Assembly (NCBI GenBank): GCA_036320915.1
Contig: JAXBDG010000001.1
Coordinates: 3,556,001 to 3,620,000 of the forward strand
DNA from: Linnemannia elongata
Lineage: Eukaryota; Mortierellomycota; Mortierellomycetes; Mortierellales; Mortierellaceae
Direction of reading: 5' to 3'
DNA: 64,000 nucleotides
Shown here: positions 1-9,759 of the stretch, piece by piece
Layout of the letters: each line of letters begins with the position of its first letter
How positions within the stretch are numbered: position 1 is the first letter of the stretch
Notes under the pieces: generated by a model
What the model was told of the DNA's origin: nothing
Databases searched by the model: none
Seen by the model: the letters and a program-made list of their open reading frames with translations, nothing else
Program-made: the position numbers and the translations under genes

Positions 1-1
1 C

Positions 2-64
2 GAGCGTCGACCCGACACTGCTCTCCGAATGATGTTTCCTCGACTGATTGATCTTTTGCGCTAA
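2..64 (+). CDS. C-terminal tail of an F-box/LRR-like protein (cut by window edge)
   Basis: Twenty codons are open from the window edge to a TAA. The peptide contains RRPDTALRMMFPRLIDLL. The three complete F-box genes in this window end in a comparable way: a P-x-x-E/D-L pattern followed by a bulky FP or similar, as in PERELKEMFP and RPQDELNCLFP. I therefore read this as the last residues of another paralog on the plus strand whose body lies outside the window. The segment is very short, so chance similarity is possible. The next 60 bases are A/T-rich, as expected for a 3' UTR. Confidence 0.4.
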   Translation, partial: ERRPDTALRMMFPRLIDLLR

Positions 65-785
65 CTCTTTTTTTTGGTATTTTTTTATTAATTAAACTTA
101 TTTAATTAAAAAAAGGATATCCATCAATCATTCTAGCCTATAGAGGCCAGCTGGGATAAACACATCCGGATCTTACAGAACCACCTGGAGCAGCCATGCA
201 GTACTTTGTTACAGGGGTTGTTGCCCGGACAGTTCAAAAACTCCCTTCGTGAGCTGGAGCTCGGGATCAGCACATTGAAAGCAGGAAGCCTCTTTGACAC
301 CATTTCCTCCCCCCCCCCTTCCCCCAGCGCTAACCATTCTCAAGTTCACCGTCCAAGTTGGTAGCTGTAAGATGAGGACGACGGTCTTGCGAAGAGTTGT
401 GTCGTCGACATATGAGAAGATTCGCTCGAGTAGCTCGACAATTTGAAGTGATTGTGTGGGTTGAACTTGGACAAAAGAAGGCGGATGTCAAGGGTGTTTG
501 GGAGTACCATTCAAAAATGGGAGGGTCATTGCTGTGGGTGGCAAAAGGAGAGATAATGAGGCGGCGATTCGTTGACTGGGGCAGGGTGAACGTGTAATGC
601 GAGGCAAGTAAGGAAGGGTGGAAGAAAGGAAGGAAAAGAGCACGGCGTCGACTGTTGGTATGCAATTTTCATTAGCGCCAACCTTTCATCTTGATTTCGG
701 AAGACGTCGCTTTGCGCCACCAACAATTCGAGTCATCTCTTGTACCTGCGGTAGTGATAAACATATTGCTTCGTTTTATTACTTC
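65..785. other. Intergenic region with F-box gene debris
   Basis: This stretch carries an A/T-rich segment (about 60-120), a coding-like plus-strand segment near 141-300 that I cannot assign, a C-rich run near 310-325, and the F-box relic described separately. No intact gene is visible. Open frames at 330-726 on the minus strand and 397-597 on the plus strand lack any recognisable domain. Confidence 0.5.
371..480 (-). pseudogene. F-box domain relic
   Basis: Read on the minus strand this gives a peptide containing LLERIFSYVDDTTLRKTVVLI minus its ends. It is nearly the same as the F-box core of the complete gene at 26387 (EMIFSFVDDHTRFKTVVLV). The match stops where the family has its CRQW motif; here the frame runs into LQLPTW and then a low-complexity stretch. 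Upstream the frame is closed by a TGA about 10 codons before the match, with no ATG between. No LRR region follows. This is a truncated copy, not a gene. Confidence 0.6.
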
Positions 786-2618
786 TTATCTACCAAGGAT
801 CTGTCGCAGCTCCCTCTCAGGCTGACGCCCAAACTCACTACTACAATCGATAGACAGCCTGCTCAATAAAGGCCAGCATCTAGACCCCTCAGTCCCAGCC
901 GCATCTACCGCATTCAACTCCTCCAGTCTTGTCGCCACATCCTGCAACCGACCAAGGCAACGCAACTCGAGACCATCCTCTCTACTCTTTCGACTCCACG
1001 CCGTCGATTCGACTACATCCATCAACTCCCTTTCCTGCAAAAGCTCATCATGCCAACTCGATATCTCCTGGGATCGTGCATACCTCCTTGCGTCAACATA
1101 CCCCGACCGAACCATCCAATCCAAATCAATCCTCTCGCACCCAATGTCCTTCAACCCTGACCCGATCTGCAAGCGCTCCAGATTCTCTAGTCGACTGAGG
1201 AGACAGAAACCTCCTTTGAGGTCCAACCATGATAAACGTGCTTCGTTGACGTCGTCCTCCCTCGACTCGGGACGAAAAATGGCAAGCTCCCTGAGCTCTG
1301 GGCAAACCCTGGATATGTAGCCGAAAATCACCCTAGACTGGACCAACACCGAACTCGACTCTCTTGAACCCCAGCTAAAAGCCACCTGGAGACTGGTCAA
1401 TCGCCGACAAGCCCAAACTGCTGCTGCTGCAGAAGTTGATGGTGCGTTGTCTGCTCCTGGTGTTGGTGTCGCCGCTGGTTCCGTGAATGGTGTGGTTAGC
1501 AACCCGTGTATGTCGAGCTCTGCCACAGGAAGAACAATATTGGGTGCATGCAGGTGAAGCAAGTGAGGTGCCTGGCAGAGATATCGATGAAGCACACTTT
1601 GGGCGGGGTACTCGAAGCGGCTATTGTATACCAACTCGAGAGTGGTGACATGATCGCACCGATTCTGAAGGGCCGTCATAACGCCCAACGGCAAGTCAGA
1701 GAATTGGATAGTACATTCAGATAATGCAGGACACACTCGAAGCGATTCAGAGAACCCAGAGTCGGCAGGATTACTACTCGCAAATGAAAGGTGAAATGAC
1801 TCCAGTCTGTAGGGAAGGGCGTCGACATGCTGGTAAAAGTAGTTCTCATCGTACGTGACTGTGCCTCGATCTTGACACCGACATCTACGTGATCTCGAAC
1901 GCTGCATAGAGATGCACTTTAGCTTCCGGAGTTTCGGGGTCATGGTGAGAAATCGCTCGAAGTCTGCTTGTCGAACACGGGCGTTCCTGAGGACAAGCGT
2001 TTGGAGTTGCAGTGGTGTCGATGGATGGTCTCCATCGATCGCATCCCTTGCAGTCGATATCCACTCATTAGTCAGGTCTAGAAAAGATGAACTCTCCAGA
2101 TGGACGACTTCCAGGCCTTGACAATCCCGAAACAGCGGCTCGACATCAAATGCGCAGTGGTGGGTCAGAAATAGCCTCAGGCAGGTCAAAGAATCCAGGT
2201 ACTTGCAGATCCGTGGAAGGGAATTAGCGATATCGATGCTTCCACTCAGGTCTAGTTGGAGCAGAGGACTATCTAGCATAAGCCGCTTCATGGAATGGCC
2301 TTGGTCTCGTTGACGTCTGTTGTAGTCTCTTTTCAAAGCAGACTGAAGCTTCGTCCACTGTTCCATAGCATTCTTGTTAGTCCAATTAGCATGCCACAGC
2401 AGTCGTCCTGCTCCTGGTATCCCAGCCAGCACTTTGTTCAACTCCCTGTCCTTGCGTGCGTCGTCCCAAGCAACGTCTCTGATAATGCGGTGTCGAATTG
2501 CCTGGTACCACGCTCGACAAACAGGAGCGACGGTCGTGCGAAGAGTGTCGCTGTTGAAGTGCGAAAAAATCATGCAGAGCACCTCAGGGCTGGCGTCAAG
2601 GTGCGATGTGGATGACAT
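786..2618 (-). CDS. F-box/LRR-like protein
   Basis: Single-exon gene of 610 residues. An F-box lies near the N-terminus (about residues 8-45, with PEVLCMIFSHFNSDTLRTTV and VCRAWYQAI). F-box proteins are substrate receptors of SCF ubiquitin ligases that bind Skp1 through this motif. The rest is leucine-rich with irregular LRR-like strands (LESFHLSFA, LQTLVLRNA, LRELAIFRP), as in large fungal F-box families. It shares two landmarks with the genes at 26387 and 32444: an FGYI-x-VCP-x-LR-L segment in the second half, and RCWP close to the C-terminus. The ATG at 2618 sits directly before the F-box. The substrate is unknown. The next gene, on the same strand, ends 247 bp away. Confidence 0.85.
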   Translation of the reverse strand: MSSTSHLDASPEVLCMIFSHFNSDTLRTTVAPVCRAWYQAIRHRIIRDVAWDDARKDRELNKVLAGIPGAGRLLWHANWTNKNAMEQWTKLQSALKRDYNRRQRDQGHSMKRLMLDSPLLQLDLSGSIDIANSLPRICKYLDSLTCLRLFLTHHCAFDVEPLFRDCQGLEVVHLESSSFLDLTNEWISTARDAIDGDHPSTPLQLQTLVLRNARVRQADFERFLTMTPKLRKLKCISMQRSRSRRCRCQDRGTVTYDENYFYQHVDALPYRLESFHLSFASSNPADSGFSESLRVCPALSECTIQFSDLPLGVMTALQNRCDHVTTLELVYNSRFEYPAQSVLHRYLCQAPHLLHLHAPNIVLPVAELDIHGLLTTPFTEPAATPTPGADNAPSTSAAAAVWACRRLTSLQVAFSWGSRESSSVLVQSRVIFGYISRVCPELRELAIFRPESREDDVNEARLSWLDLKGGFCLLSRLENLERLQIGSGLKDIGCERIDLDWMVRSGYVDARRYARSQEISSWHDELLQERELMDVVESTAWSRKSREDGLELRCLGRLQDVATRLEELNAVDAAGTEGSRCWPLLSRLSIDCSSEFGRQPERELRQILGR

Positions 2619-2865
2619 TGTTGCTGCGGCAGTTGAACGGAGTGATGCAGGAGTGGTGTAGAAGTGTTGTTAAGGAAAGGGGAAGAGGGATGAAGAAAGA
2701 AAATGAGGTGAAGGGGGGGGGGAGAGAGACAAGACAAAATAATAAACAAGTACCAAACAAAAACGTGACTTGAGCATAGGGAACACGAATTGATATTGCG
2801 CATGGTTGATATTGACGCTCGTGTTATTCGAATGTTGTGCTAACGTAGCGATTACTTCACAGTCG

Positions 2866-5800
2866 TTAAGTATATGGCAGATCGTCCATGAATGCAGGAG
2901 GAGCTTCATCCTCAAGCATAGGGACAGTCATCCCCACATCCAAACCCGCGCCGCCGTCCTTGAAGATGAACGGGCTCTCTAGCTCATCCTGAACTGTGCG
3001 CCCAGTCGATCTTTGACCTCCTCCTTCGCTTCCATAACGTCTCTGAGCCGACGACTGAGATCCGATGCTGGTGCGCCCCAAACTCGGCCGCAAGTAGTTG
3101 AACACTCCTCGGGCGTTATCGCTTCCTTCCGCGCCTTCGTCCTGTTTTTGTGGCTGCTGCTGTGTTCGTTGACGAATGGCAATGGTGATGTCCGATTCCT
3201 GTGTTCTGAAGGGATCGAATCTTGAGGAGAGCCTGTTCCCTTCACGAAGAGATAACCGATTTCCTTGATTAGACCGAGTATTGTCTCCAAGAGCTATCTC
3301 CTCAGCGCGTCGCCGCCTCAGTGCCGCGATATCCTGCGTGATGGTTGACGAATATCCATTCTCCAAATTCGTAGCGAATCCGTCTACTAGACCTTCCTGA
3401 TCATCATCGTCCTCAAACTCGTTGACAATCTCGCTGTCAAGGTACCGCGAGAATGGTGGCAGAGTTAGGGGTGGCAGGTTTGGTATCGAGTATGCCATTG
3501 TGAAGTTGTCGAGCTCGTTCCGACCGACATCTTGAGTATCTTCCGCACTCCACTGCGAATCCATGCTCCTCCTTGCCCGTGAACGGTCGCTGAAAATCTT
3601 GTTCATCTCTTGAGAGGCGTACTTGGTATTCATGGTCGGTGAAGCCGTCAGACGCCTCCTAGATCCGAAAAAATGACGCTCTTCATCGCTGGGACTCTGA
3701 GGGAGAAGTTCTTTGACGGATAGCGAAGGCGCTTGTGCTCTGTAAGATGGTAGAATATCCTGCTCCTTGTCTGGTTGCGTCTTTTTCTGTGGAGGCATGT
3801 CAGATCCTGGTTCTGATACTGGGTCATCTCGGTAGTGCTTTGCTGAAGAACCCGCTAGCAGTGGCGCTGGCAGCGGCGGTGATGCTGATGGCGGTGGCGG
3901 CGATACTGATGGCGACTGCTTGCTGTTACTGCTAATACTGGGATTGTTGGGGTGCCACCAGGAATAACGAAGACGCCTTGCCCTGATCTCCTCAATGGAG
4001 AACTCCTCATCGTCGACATAAATGTCATTGAGGTCGATCATCAGACGCTCAGTTCTCCCGTTGATGTTAGTGGTGATAGGAAACTTTTGTCCGCCACTGC
4101 CGCGATCATGTGTCGAGGCGTGTTGTGTATTTGACGTCGGATGCGTGTGCGAGGAGCGGGATTGCGCTTCATCCAGAACAGCTGTTATGATGGGTATATG
4201 TTTGGTCGGCACTGGCGCCAAGGGTGAGGGTGGTTTGTTTTCGTTACTGAAAGAACTGGTCCTGGTCGAGGGCGAAGCTGAATCTGTGGGAGGAGGCGAT
4301 GCCTATTGGAAAGGAGATACAAAAGGTACCGTTAGTTTTGATCGTGGGGGGATCAGGTTTTTTTTTCCAGCCTAAACCAAATTATCGCAGTGAGATATAA
4401 GACAACTACTCACGTCTTCAGGGTCTCGGTAGACTTCAAGTTTAGGAAGAAGCCGCCGGGGAACAGTGTCTTCGCTGGACAAAGTTGCTCCTTTCCAGCT
4501 AGTAACCTCCCTTGTGTTTTCCTTCCGGCGAACCTGCTCTGCCCCAAAGTCCCTCCACGGTGTGCTGGCCTGTGATGTAGAGTTTTTTGACGTCGCCTTT
4601 GGTTTAGTCGGCACAGATGGCTGAGACGGCTGATCAGTGTACACCTGTAGCTTCGCGTTAGGCCTTGATGGACCACATGATTCAGTGCTGCGAGCTCTTG
4701 AGGTAGTTGTAGAAGAAGTGAACCGTTCCTGGCCAATAGACACGTGTCCTTGGGTGTTGGCGTTTGAGTGAATAGATTGCGTTCCAGAGACCTTGACGCC
4801 TAACACTCGTCGTTGGCTTCCTCCACTAGAGCTGGACGTAGCTGAATGGTCCTGTTGATGGTGTTGTTGAGGTGGCACGGAAGTTGATCGTGCAGACGCT
4901 ACAGCCTCCAACTCCAGTTCATCCTTGTACACCTGCGCTCTCCGCTCAAAGTCTTCATATTGTTTCTTGAGCCGGCCCAGTGGTCTCGCCCTCCTGTTGA
5001 TCCCTGTGACGAATACTTCTCGAGCTCGGTCAAACCTATACAAGTAAGCAAAAAAAACGGTCCAGTAAGTTTCATTGTCTCCCGTTTCTCCAACGACGCA
5101 GTCATGGTTAGGGTAGAAGATCGACTTACTCTTCTCTCGACTCTAAAAAATCCGCAAACTCCTCGTAGTACATGGCGATCTCGCTCCCAATCCCGTTGGC
5201 CTCCATATAGTTGAAGAGTTCGATGGTGTTGGAGATTTTCTCCGAGTAGATGATGAGCAGCTTGACGAAGCGTGGGTCGTTTCTGTACCGTTCGTCGTCC
5301 TTGAAATCTGTGAGGGCACGCTCGAGAACCGGCGAAAGTTGAGAGTCATGGCCCTGTCCTGCACTTTGTGGGTAGTTTTCGATCATCCACTTGACGTAGC
5401 GTGAATAGACGTCCATAGGATCGTCAAGGTCATCGATATGTGCGAGTTCTGCCTGAAAGCGACCATGCATGACTGCCTGCTGCTGTGCGCGGTCGTCGTG
5501 TTGTGTTGTGAAGAGACGGGCGAGTGTCTGGGCACTGCGACCCTGTCGCAATGGCTGGATGTTTTCTTTTTCGAGTTCGATGGCATCGATATCGACGACG
5601 ACGGAGGAGAATGATGTCTCGGATGCGGGTGGCGGGGAGAAAGAGTCGCGCCTTAGGCCATTGTGGGTGTGCTGCTTGTGGGTGTGCTGCTCCTGCATCC
5701 CCTGATTGTTGTCCTGTGGAAAGTAGTGGAGGATGAGAGTTGCATTCAGTGGATGGTTCGATGATAACAAACGACAGCCTGAACAAAAAAAGAAACTCGC

Positions 5801-6021
5801 GTGCACCCCGTGGTCATGTTGTTTGGTTGTCGCTCTCTCGAGGGTCGTCAACAGACAGTCACACTTGGTAGTTTTCTCGAGTCTCAACAAGACATAACAA
5901 AACTTCAATGGGTCTGTAGTTCGCACAATTGGTTGTTTTTTTTGTATTTATTATCGTAATTGTGGACATAACAGCTGCTATCTACTGACACGCGGCGGGG
6001 TCTTACCTTTCCTTGTTCCAT
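2866..6021 (-). CDS. MAD3: Mad3/BubR1-type spindle assembly checkpoint protein
   Basis: Inferred exons (minus): 6007-6021, 5130-5713, 4414-5035, 2866-4302, giving 885 residues. Mad3 joins Mad2 and Cdc20 in the mitotic checkpoint complex and blocks the anaphase-promoting complex. A first KEN box (K54-E55-N56) is followed by the TPR-type Mad3/Bub1 N-terminal domain (about 70-240, with MKWMIENYPQ-like and YYEEFADFLE segments). A second KEN (371-373) is flanked by two ABBA-type motifs, LQVYTD (329-334) and LEVYRD (399-404). A conserved EEFSIEEIRAR block lies near 506-516, as in the Bub3-binding region of Mad3/Bub1. There is no kinase domain, as in yeast Mad3. The five-codon first exon is the least certain part; translation could instead start at the ATG at 5698, ten codons further in. 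Confidence 0.9.
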
Positions 6022-7043
6022 GTTAGAGTCCAATTGTGAAAATACTTGCTTGTGGGACCTAATACTGCCTGATCCAAAGACAAACATAAAAACTTGGTTA
6101 ATGAACTGGTTTTTTTTGCATGACAATGGCACTTTTACAAGCCCAGCAAAGGTTATTGTTGTGTTGCATCATAAGGAACAATTAAAAGTATATTTGGTTA
6201 CGTTATCATCTAACGTTGCTTCATTATCTCGGTATAATCGTGTGCAGCACCCTGTGAATAAAGGATGTCAAAGTGTGTTGGTTGGTAAAGAATAGGATGT
6301 GAACGCACCTTTGTTGTAACCGTTAAATTATTCCTGAAGTGCTTCATTCGATAGCGATTATTAAAAAGCCGGATTCAACTAATCCTCTAAAAGGAAGCTT
6401 CTGAGCTGAAGACTGAAAGAAATAACGAACTCTTGGTTAGACAATGATCCGATACAAAAGGGATGGCTAGCCGAGTTCAATTGACCTGCTTTTACTAAAC
6501 ATCCTCGCGCGTCTTCACCCACTGGCTGAAAACACAGTCGGATCAAAATAAAAGTAAGTAAACAAAACGGTAGAGTTGTCGCGACAGGAAGGATCAGAAT
6601 AATATGTGGATATTTTGTCTCATGGGCCGGCGAAAGCCTCTGAAGTAGCAAATATATTTTATAGCATCATAATTGAAAAGGGTGCGGTTGGTTCGTAAGC
6701 ACGAGAGGCAATGTTTGTATATTGTGATGAAGAATAACTTACTATTTGTGTTTTTTGATGTTGATGAAAGGAGAGAGAGAGAGAGAGATGGAGAGAAAGA
6801 AGGAGGAAGAAGAACTGCTGATCAGTTTCTCGCGTCTTATCAAAACAAAGAAGAAAAAAAAAATCAATGGCGCGGTGGCTTAATGATGTCACGTGTAATG
6901 TGCACACTTCAAGATGCCCCTTTCGTGAGAACAAACCTGGCATTTTTTCTCCAACAAACACACACGGACACAAGGACGAGACTTGAACAAACTCATTCGC
7001 CTCCTTCGACACACACACCCACACCTTCTAACCAACAGCCGCC
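6022..7043. other. Divergent intergenic region, MAD3 / uridine kinase-like gene
   Basis: About 1 kb between two divergent start codons, so it should hold both promoters. It is A/T-rich on the MAD3 side. A GA-repeat tract lies near 6768-6790, with CACA-rich leader sequence just before the ATG at 7044. I saw no tRNA-like fold and no convincing open frame. Confidence 0.6.
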
Positions 7044-8772
7044 ATGAGTCTCTCTCTGCCTGCAACCTTCAACTACAACCTGCCCATCTCAAGGGTCTTT
7101 TTCATTGGACTTGCCGGTAACTAAAAACGATATGTAAACGACAACAAGGAAGAGGAGAGAGCCTTGGAAGGACGCCAAACCTTCTTTGTCACGAACCATG
7201 CCAGTTAACCCAAACCGTGTGTTCTTTCGCTTGGGACAATAAGCTAACATGTCCTCTTCTCGCGTCTTGTTCAACTGACATTATTAGGTGGAGCCGACTC
7301 TGGAAAGGTAACAGGAACAAGGGCAATACGCAAGGAGAATTGGACAAGGGGGGACAATGCCAGTAAAGCCATAGTATGCAATTGCAGCTGACACTCCGAA
7401 CCACGTCTACCTCTTTCACTTTCCAGGAAAAGTTCTGTAGAGTTCTCATTGAGGAATTGCAAAAAAACCAGATCGTCGATAGCAGCAAGGTCGTGCTTCT
7501 TCACCTTCACGACTTTTACAAGGAGCTCTCGGATGAGGACCGTGTTCGCGTCGCCAGCGGACTCTACAATTTCGACCACCCAGGTAGGGCGCGCAAGGTT
7601 TGCGCTTGGCTATTTGCAAGGAGATCAATTGAACCTGGATATTAATTGCCTTTATCTTTGCTTGCACCTCGTATAGATGCATTCGACTGGGAGTTGATTG
7701 TCGAGGTTATTGAGGATATCCAGGAGGGCAACACGTTCAGAATCCCCAAGTTCAATTTTTCAACAAAGACTCGGTACGTCTCCCTTCAAACCCCTCTTTT
7801 CTGGATATCGACAGCTGGAAAAAAAGATCATTCTAGCAGTGAGAGAACTCCACCAATTGAACCTTTTACTCACTTCGTCATACACGTTTGCATCTCACAA
7901 CACAATAGATCATACGAGGAGCACTCAAAGGAGCGCGGGAGTCCCACTGTCGTTCTTCTGGAGGGAATCTTTGTCCTCTACAGTGCAAAGATCCGTGAGT
8001 TCCTCAACATGAAGGTATCCATCTGTTAGTGCTCATCACGCGCATGATAAGCTGGTTTGCCAGACTGCGATTACTAACGTACTTTGCCCACTACTTTGCT
8101 TCTTATCAAACACCAGCTGTTCGTGGACTTGGATGATGATATGCGCTTGGCAAACAGAGGTATGTATCATACACTGTACTCAACCAAGGAGGCACTAGTT
8201 TTTTTGTCTACTATCAGCAAGTAATAACACTTACACGCGTGTCTTTCATTTCTCGAACCATAGTTGCTCGCAAGGTTGCCGAATTCAACCCTGACCCCAT
8301 TGACCACGTCCTCACAGAGTACGTCCGATTTGTCAAACCCGCCTTTGACGACTTTATCCAGCCTGTAAGTGACCATCGTCTCTAGTTGACATGCTTCTTT
8401 CATTTGCCAGTGTCAAGAGAACCCAACGTGTTAACAACACGCTCAATTGCTTAATTGACAACAACATAGTCCAAAAAGTGGGCAGATATTATTATCCCCC
8501 GCGGTAGCGAGAACGTCACCGCGATCGAGTTAATTACCGCACACACCGCCGATCTTCTGGGACGTCCACCACAGTCCAACTCGACTCGCCCCTCGCGGAT
8601 GAACTCTTCCAACTCGACATTCCTCCAGGAGCTTGCTGGAAGCCCCGTTTCCAAGTCCTCCATCCACAGCGACCCCAGCTCCCGTCGTGCAAGTGCAGCC
8701 CCTTCGCCTGTGCCTAGCAAGAGTATCCTTGCGGATACTCCCAACAGCGTGTACAAGCCTGTGCCAGAGTAA
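7044..8772 (+). CDS. Uridine kinase-like protein, probably catalytically degenerate
   Basis: Inferred exons: 7044-7116, 7288-7307, 7427-7583, 7677-7773, 7909-8014, 8117-8159, 8264-8364, 8470-8772 (299 residues). Seven introns. The second exon is only 20 nt and encodes the P-loop. Family hallmarks of uridine-cytidine kinase are clear: YNFDHPDAFD, VVLLEGIFVLYS, LFVDLDDDMRL, RFVKPAFDDF and ADIIIPRGSEN. But key positions differ. The P-loop reads GGADSGKE, with Glu where Ser/Thr binds Mg-ATP. The catalytic Asp of the usual QDSFY motif aligns with His (LHDFY). The YDF-x-x-HSR substrate motif reads FNFSTKTR. The LID arginines are mostly lost (NRVARKVAEFN). The C-terminal 60 residues are Ser/Pro-rich. 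I infer a pseudoenzyme or altered specificity; yeast Das2 is a comparable uridine-kinase-like paralog. Confidence 0.85.
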
Positions 8773-9015
8773 TGTTCGTGTATGCATTGGTCGGGATTAA
8801 AGTATGCTCTATTGTCAACACTGTGAGAAAGTGGGCTGGGTCAGGGATGAGAGCTTTTCGTGTTGATATTTCGCACGTTGATCGAGCGTTTGGAGGAATG
8901 AACTATGTCTACGACTGCTAAAAAATAGAAGGTATAACAGATGTGCAAGTAGAGAACCAATTGTGCGTGTTCTGGTGGCAAATACGAAGCTTGTTGGAGC
9001 GAGATCAAGCAGGAA

Positions 9016-9018
<3 letters not shown>

Positions 9019-9050
<32 letters not shown>
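9019..9050. repeat. Poly-A tract (32 nt)
   Basis: Uninterrupted run of A on the plus strand, between the uridine-kinase-like gene and the secreted-protein gene. No element ends or target-site duplication were seen around it, so a retroposed tail is not supported. Confidence 0.95.
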
Positions 9051-9053
<3 letters not shown>

Positions 9054-9622
9054 GCCAAGGGAAAAAAAAGGAGTATCAAAAATAATTTTTGATCGTCGCA
9101 TGGATCGGAATCCCTTTCAAAATTATCTATTTGTACTACTCTGCGAATGAACAGACATGTATTATCGGGGCGCCGCCGCCAGAGAGGAATCGAAAATCAG
9201 TTTGAAGGAGGATTCATTGTCCTGCTAACTAGTCAGTCGATATTCCGATAGTTACGCGGGTTCAGACACTCTGGTGCCTCATTGCTATGTTTATTGTACG
9301 TGAAGTACCACCTTTCTGGATATGTCCGCCCAAGGTTGGGCCAAGGTCGGTAGGCTACAATGCATGTCATCATCAGTCAGACTGACTATCGATGTTGCTT
9401 CACACCAAGGTCCCTTCATCCTTTCACTCGGCTTTTCGAACTCTCGGGATCAACACTCATACCAGCCTTTAGGTTTCTTGGTGTTCGAGCCATCCTGATA
9501 ACTCTATGAAGCATACTGAGAAGCACCTTGCTGTAATCTTCTTTGACATAGTCCAGGAACCAGATCGAAACATGATGTCCTCCTTTCCCAATATCACAGC
9601 TCCATCGCTGTGCGGACGATCG

Positions 9623-9632
9623 AAATAAAAGG
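9623..9632 (+). promoter_or_regulatory. TATA-like box of the secreted-protein gene
   Basis: AAATAAAAGG lies about 130 bp before the ATG at 9760 and is followed by a C/T-rich leader. The same arrangement precedes the genes at 26387 and 45589 in this window, which supports a real core promoter element. Assignment is by pattern only. Confidence 0.5.
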
Positions 9633-9759
9633 TCCCTTCATCAGCTCCAACTCTCACCTTCAATTCTCCACACTTTTTGATACCTTTTTGCTTTTGTTTG
9701 CCTTTCTTTCGTCTTACTTTACTTATAACACTCTAAACATCATCTCCCTTCACCTCACA

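Larger units (their letters stand above)
8773..9759. other. Intergenic region with a 32-nt A tract
   Basis: This holds the 3' flank of the uridine-kinase-like gene and the promoter of the next gene. An uninterrupted A run spans 9019-9050. A TATA-like AAATAAAAGG lies at 9623-9632, followed by a pyrimidine-rich leader. No gene was recognised. Confidence 0.6.

Noticed and set aside
6440..6520. Possible tRNA near GGATGGCTAGCCGAGTTC
   Set aside because: No acceptor-stem pairing or complete B box; the resemblance is limited to a few bases.
9019..9050. Poly-A tract as the tail of a retroposon
   Set aside because: No target-site duplication or upstream element body; several similar runs occur throughout the window.
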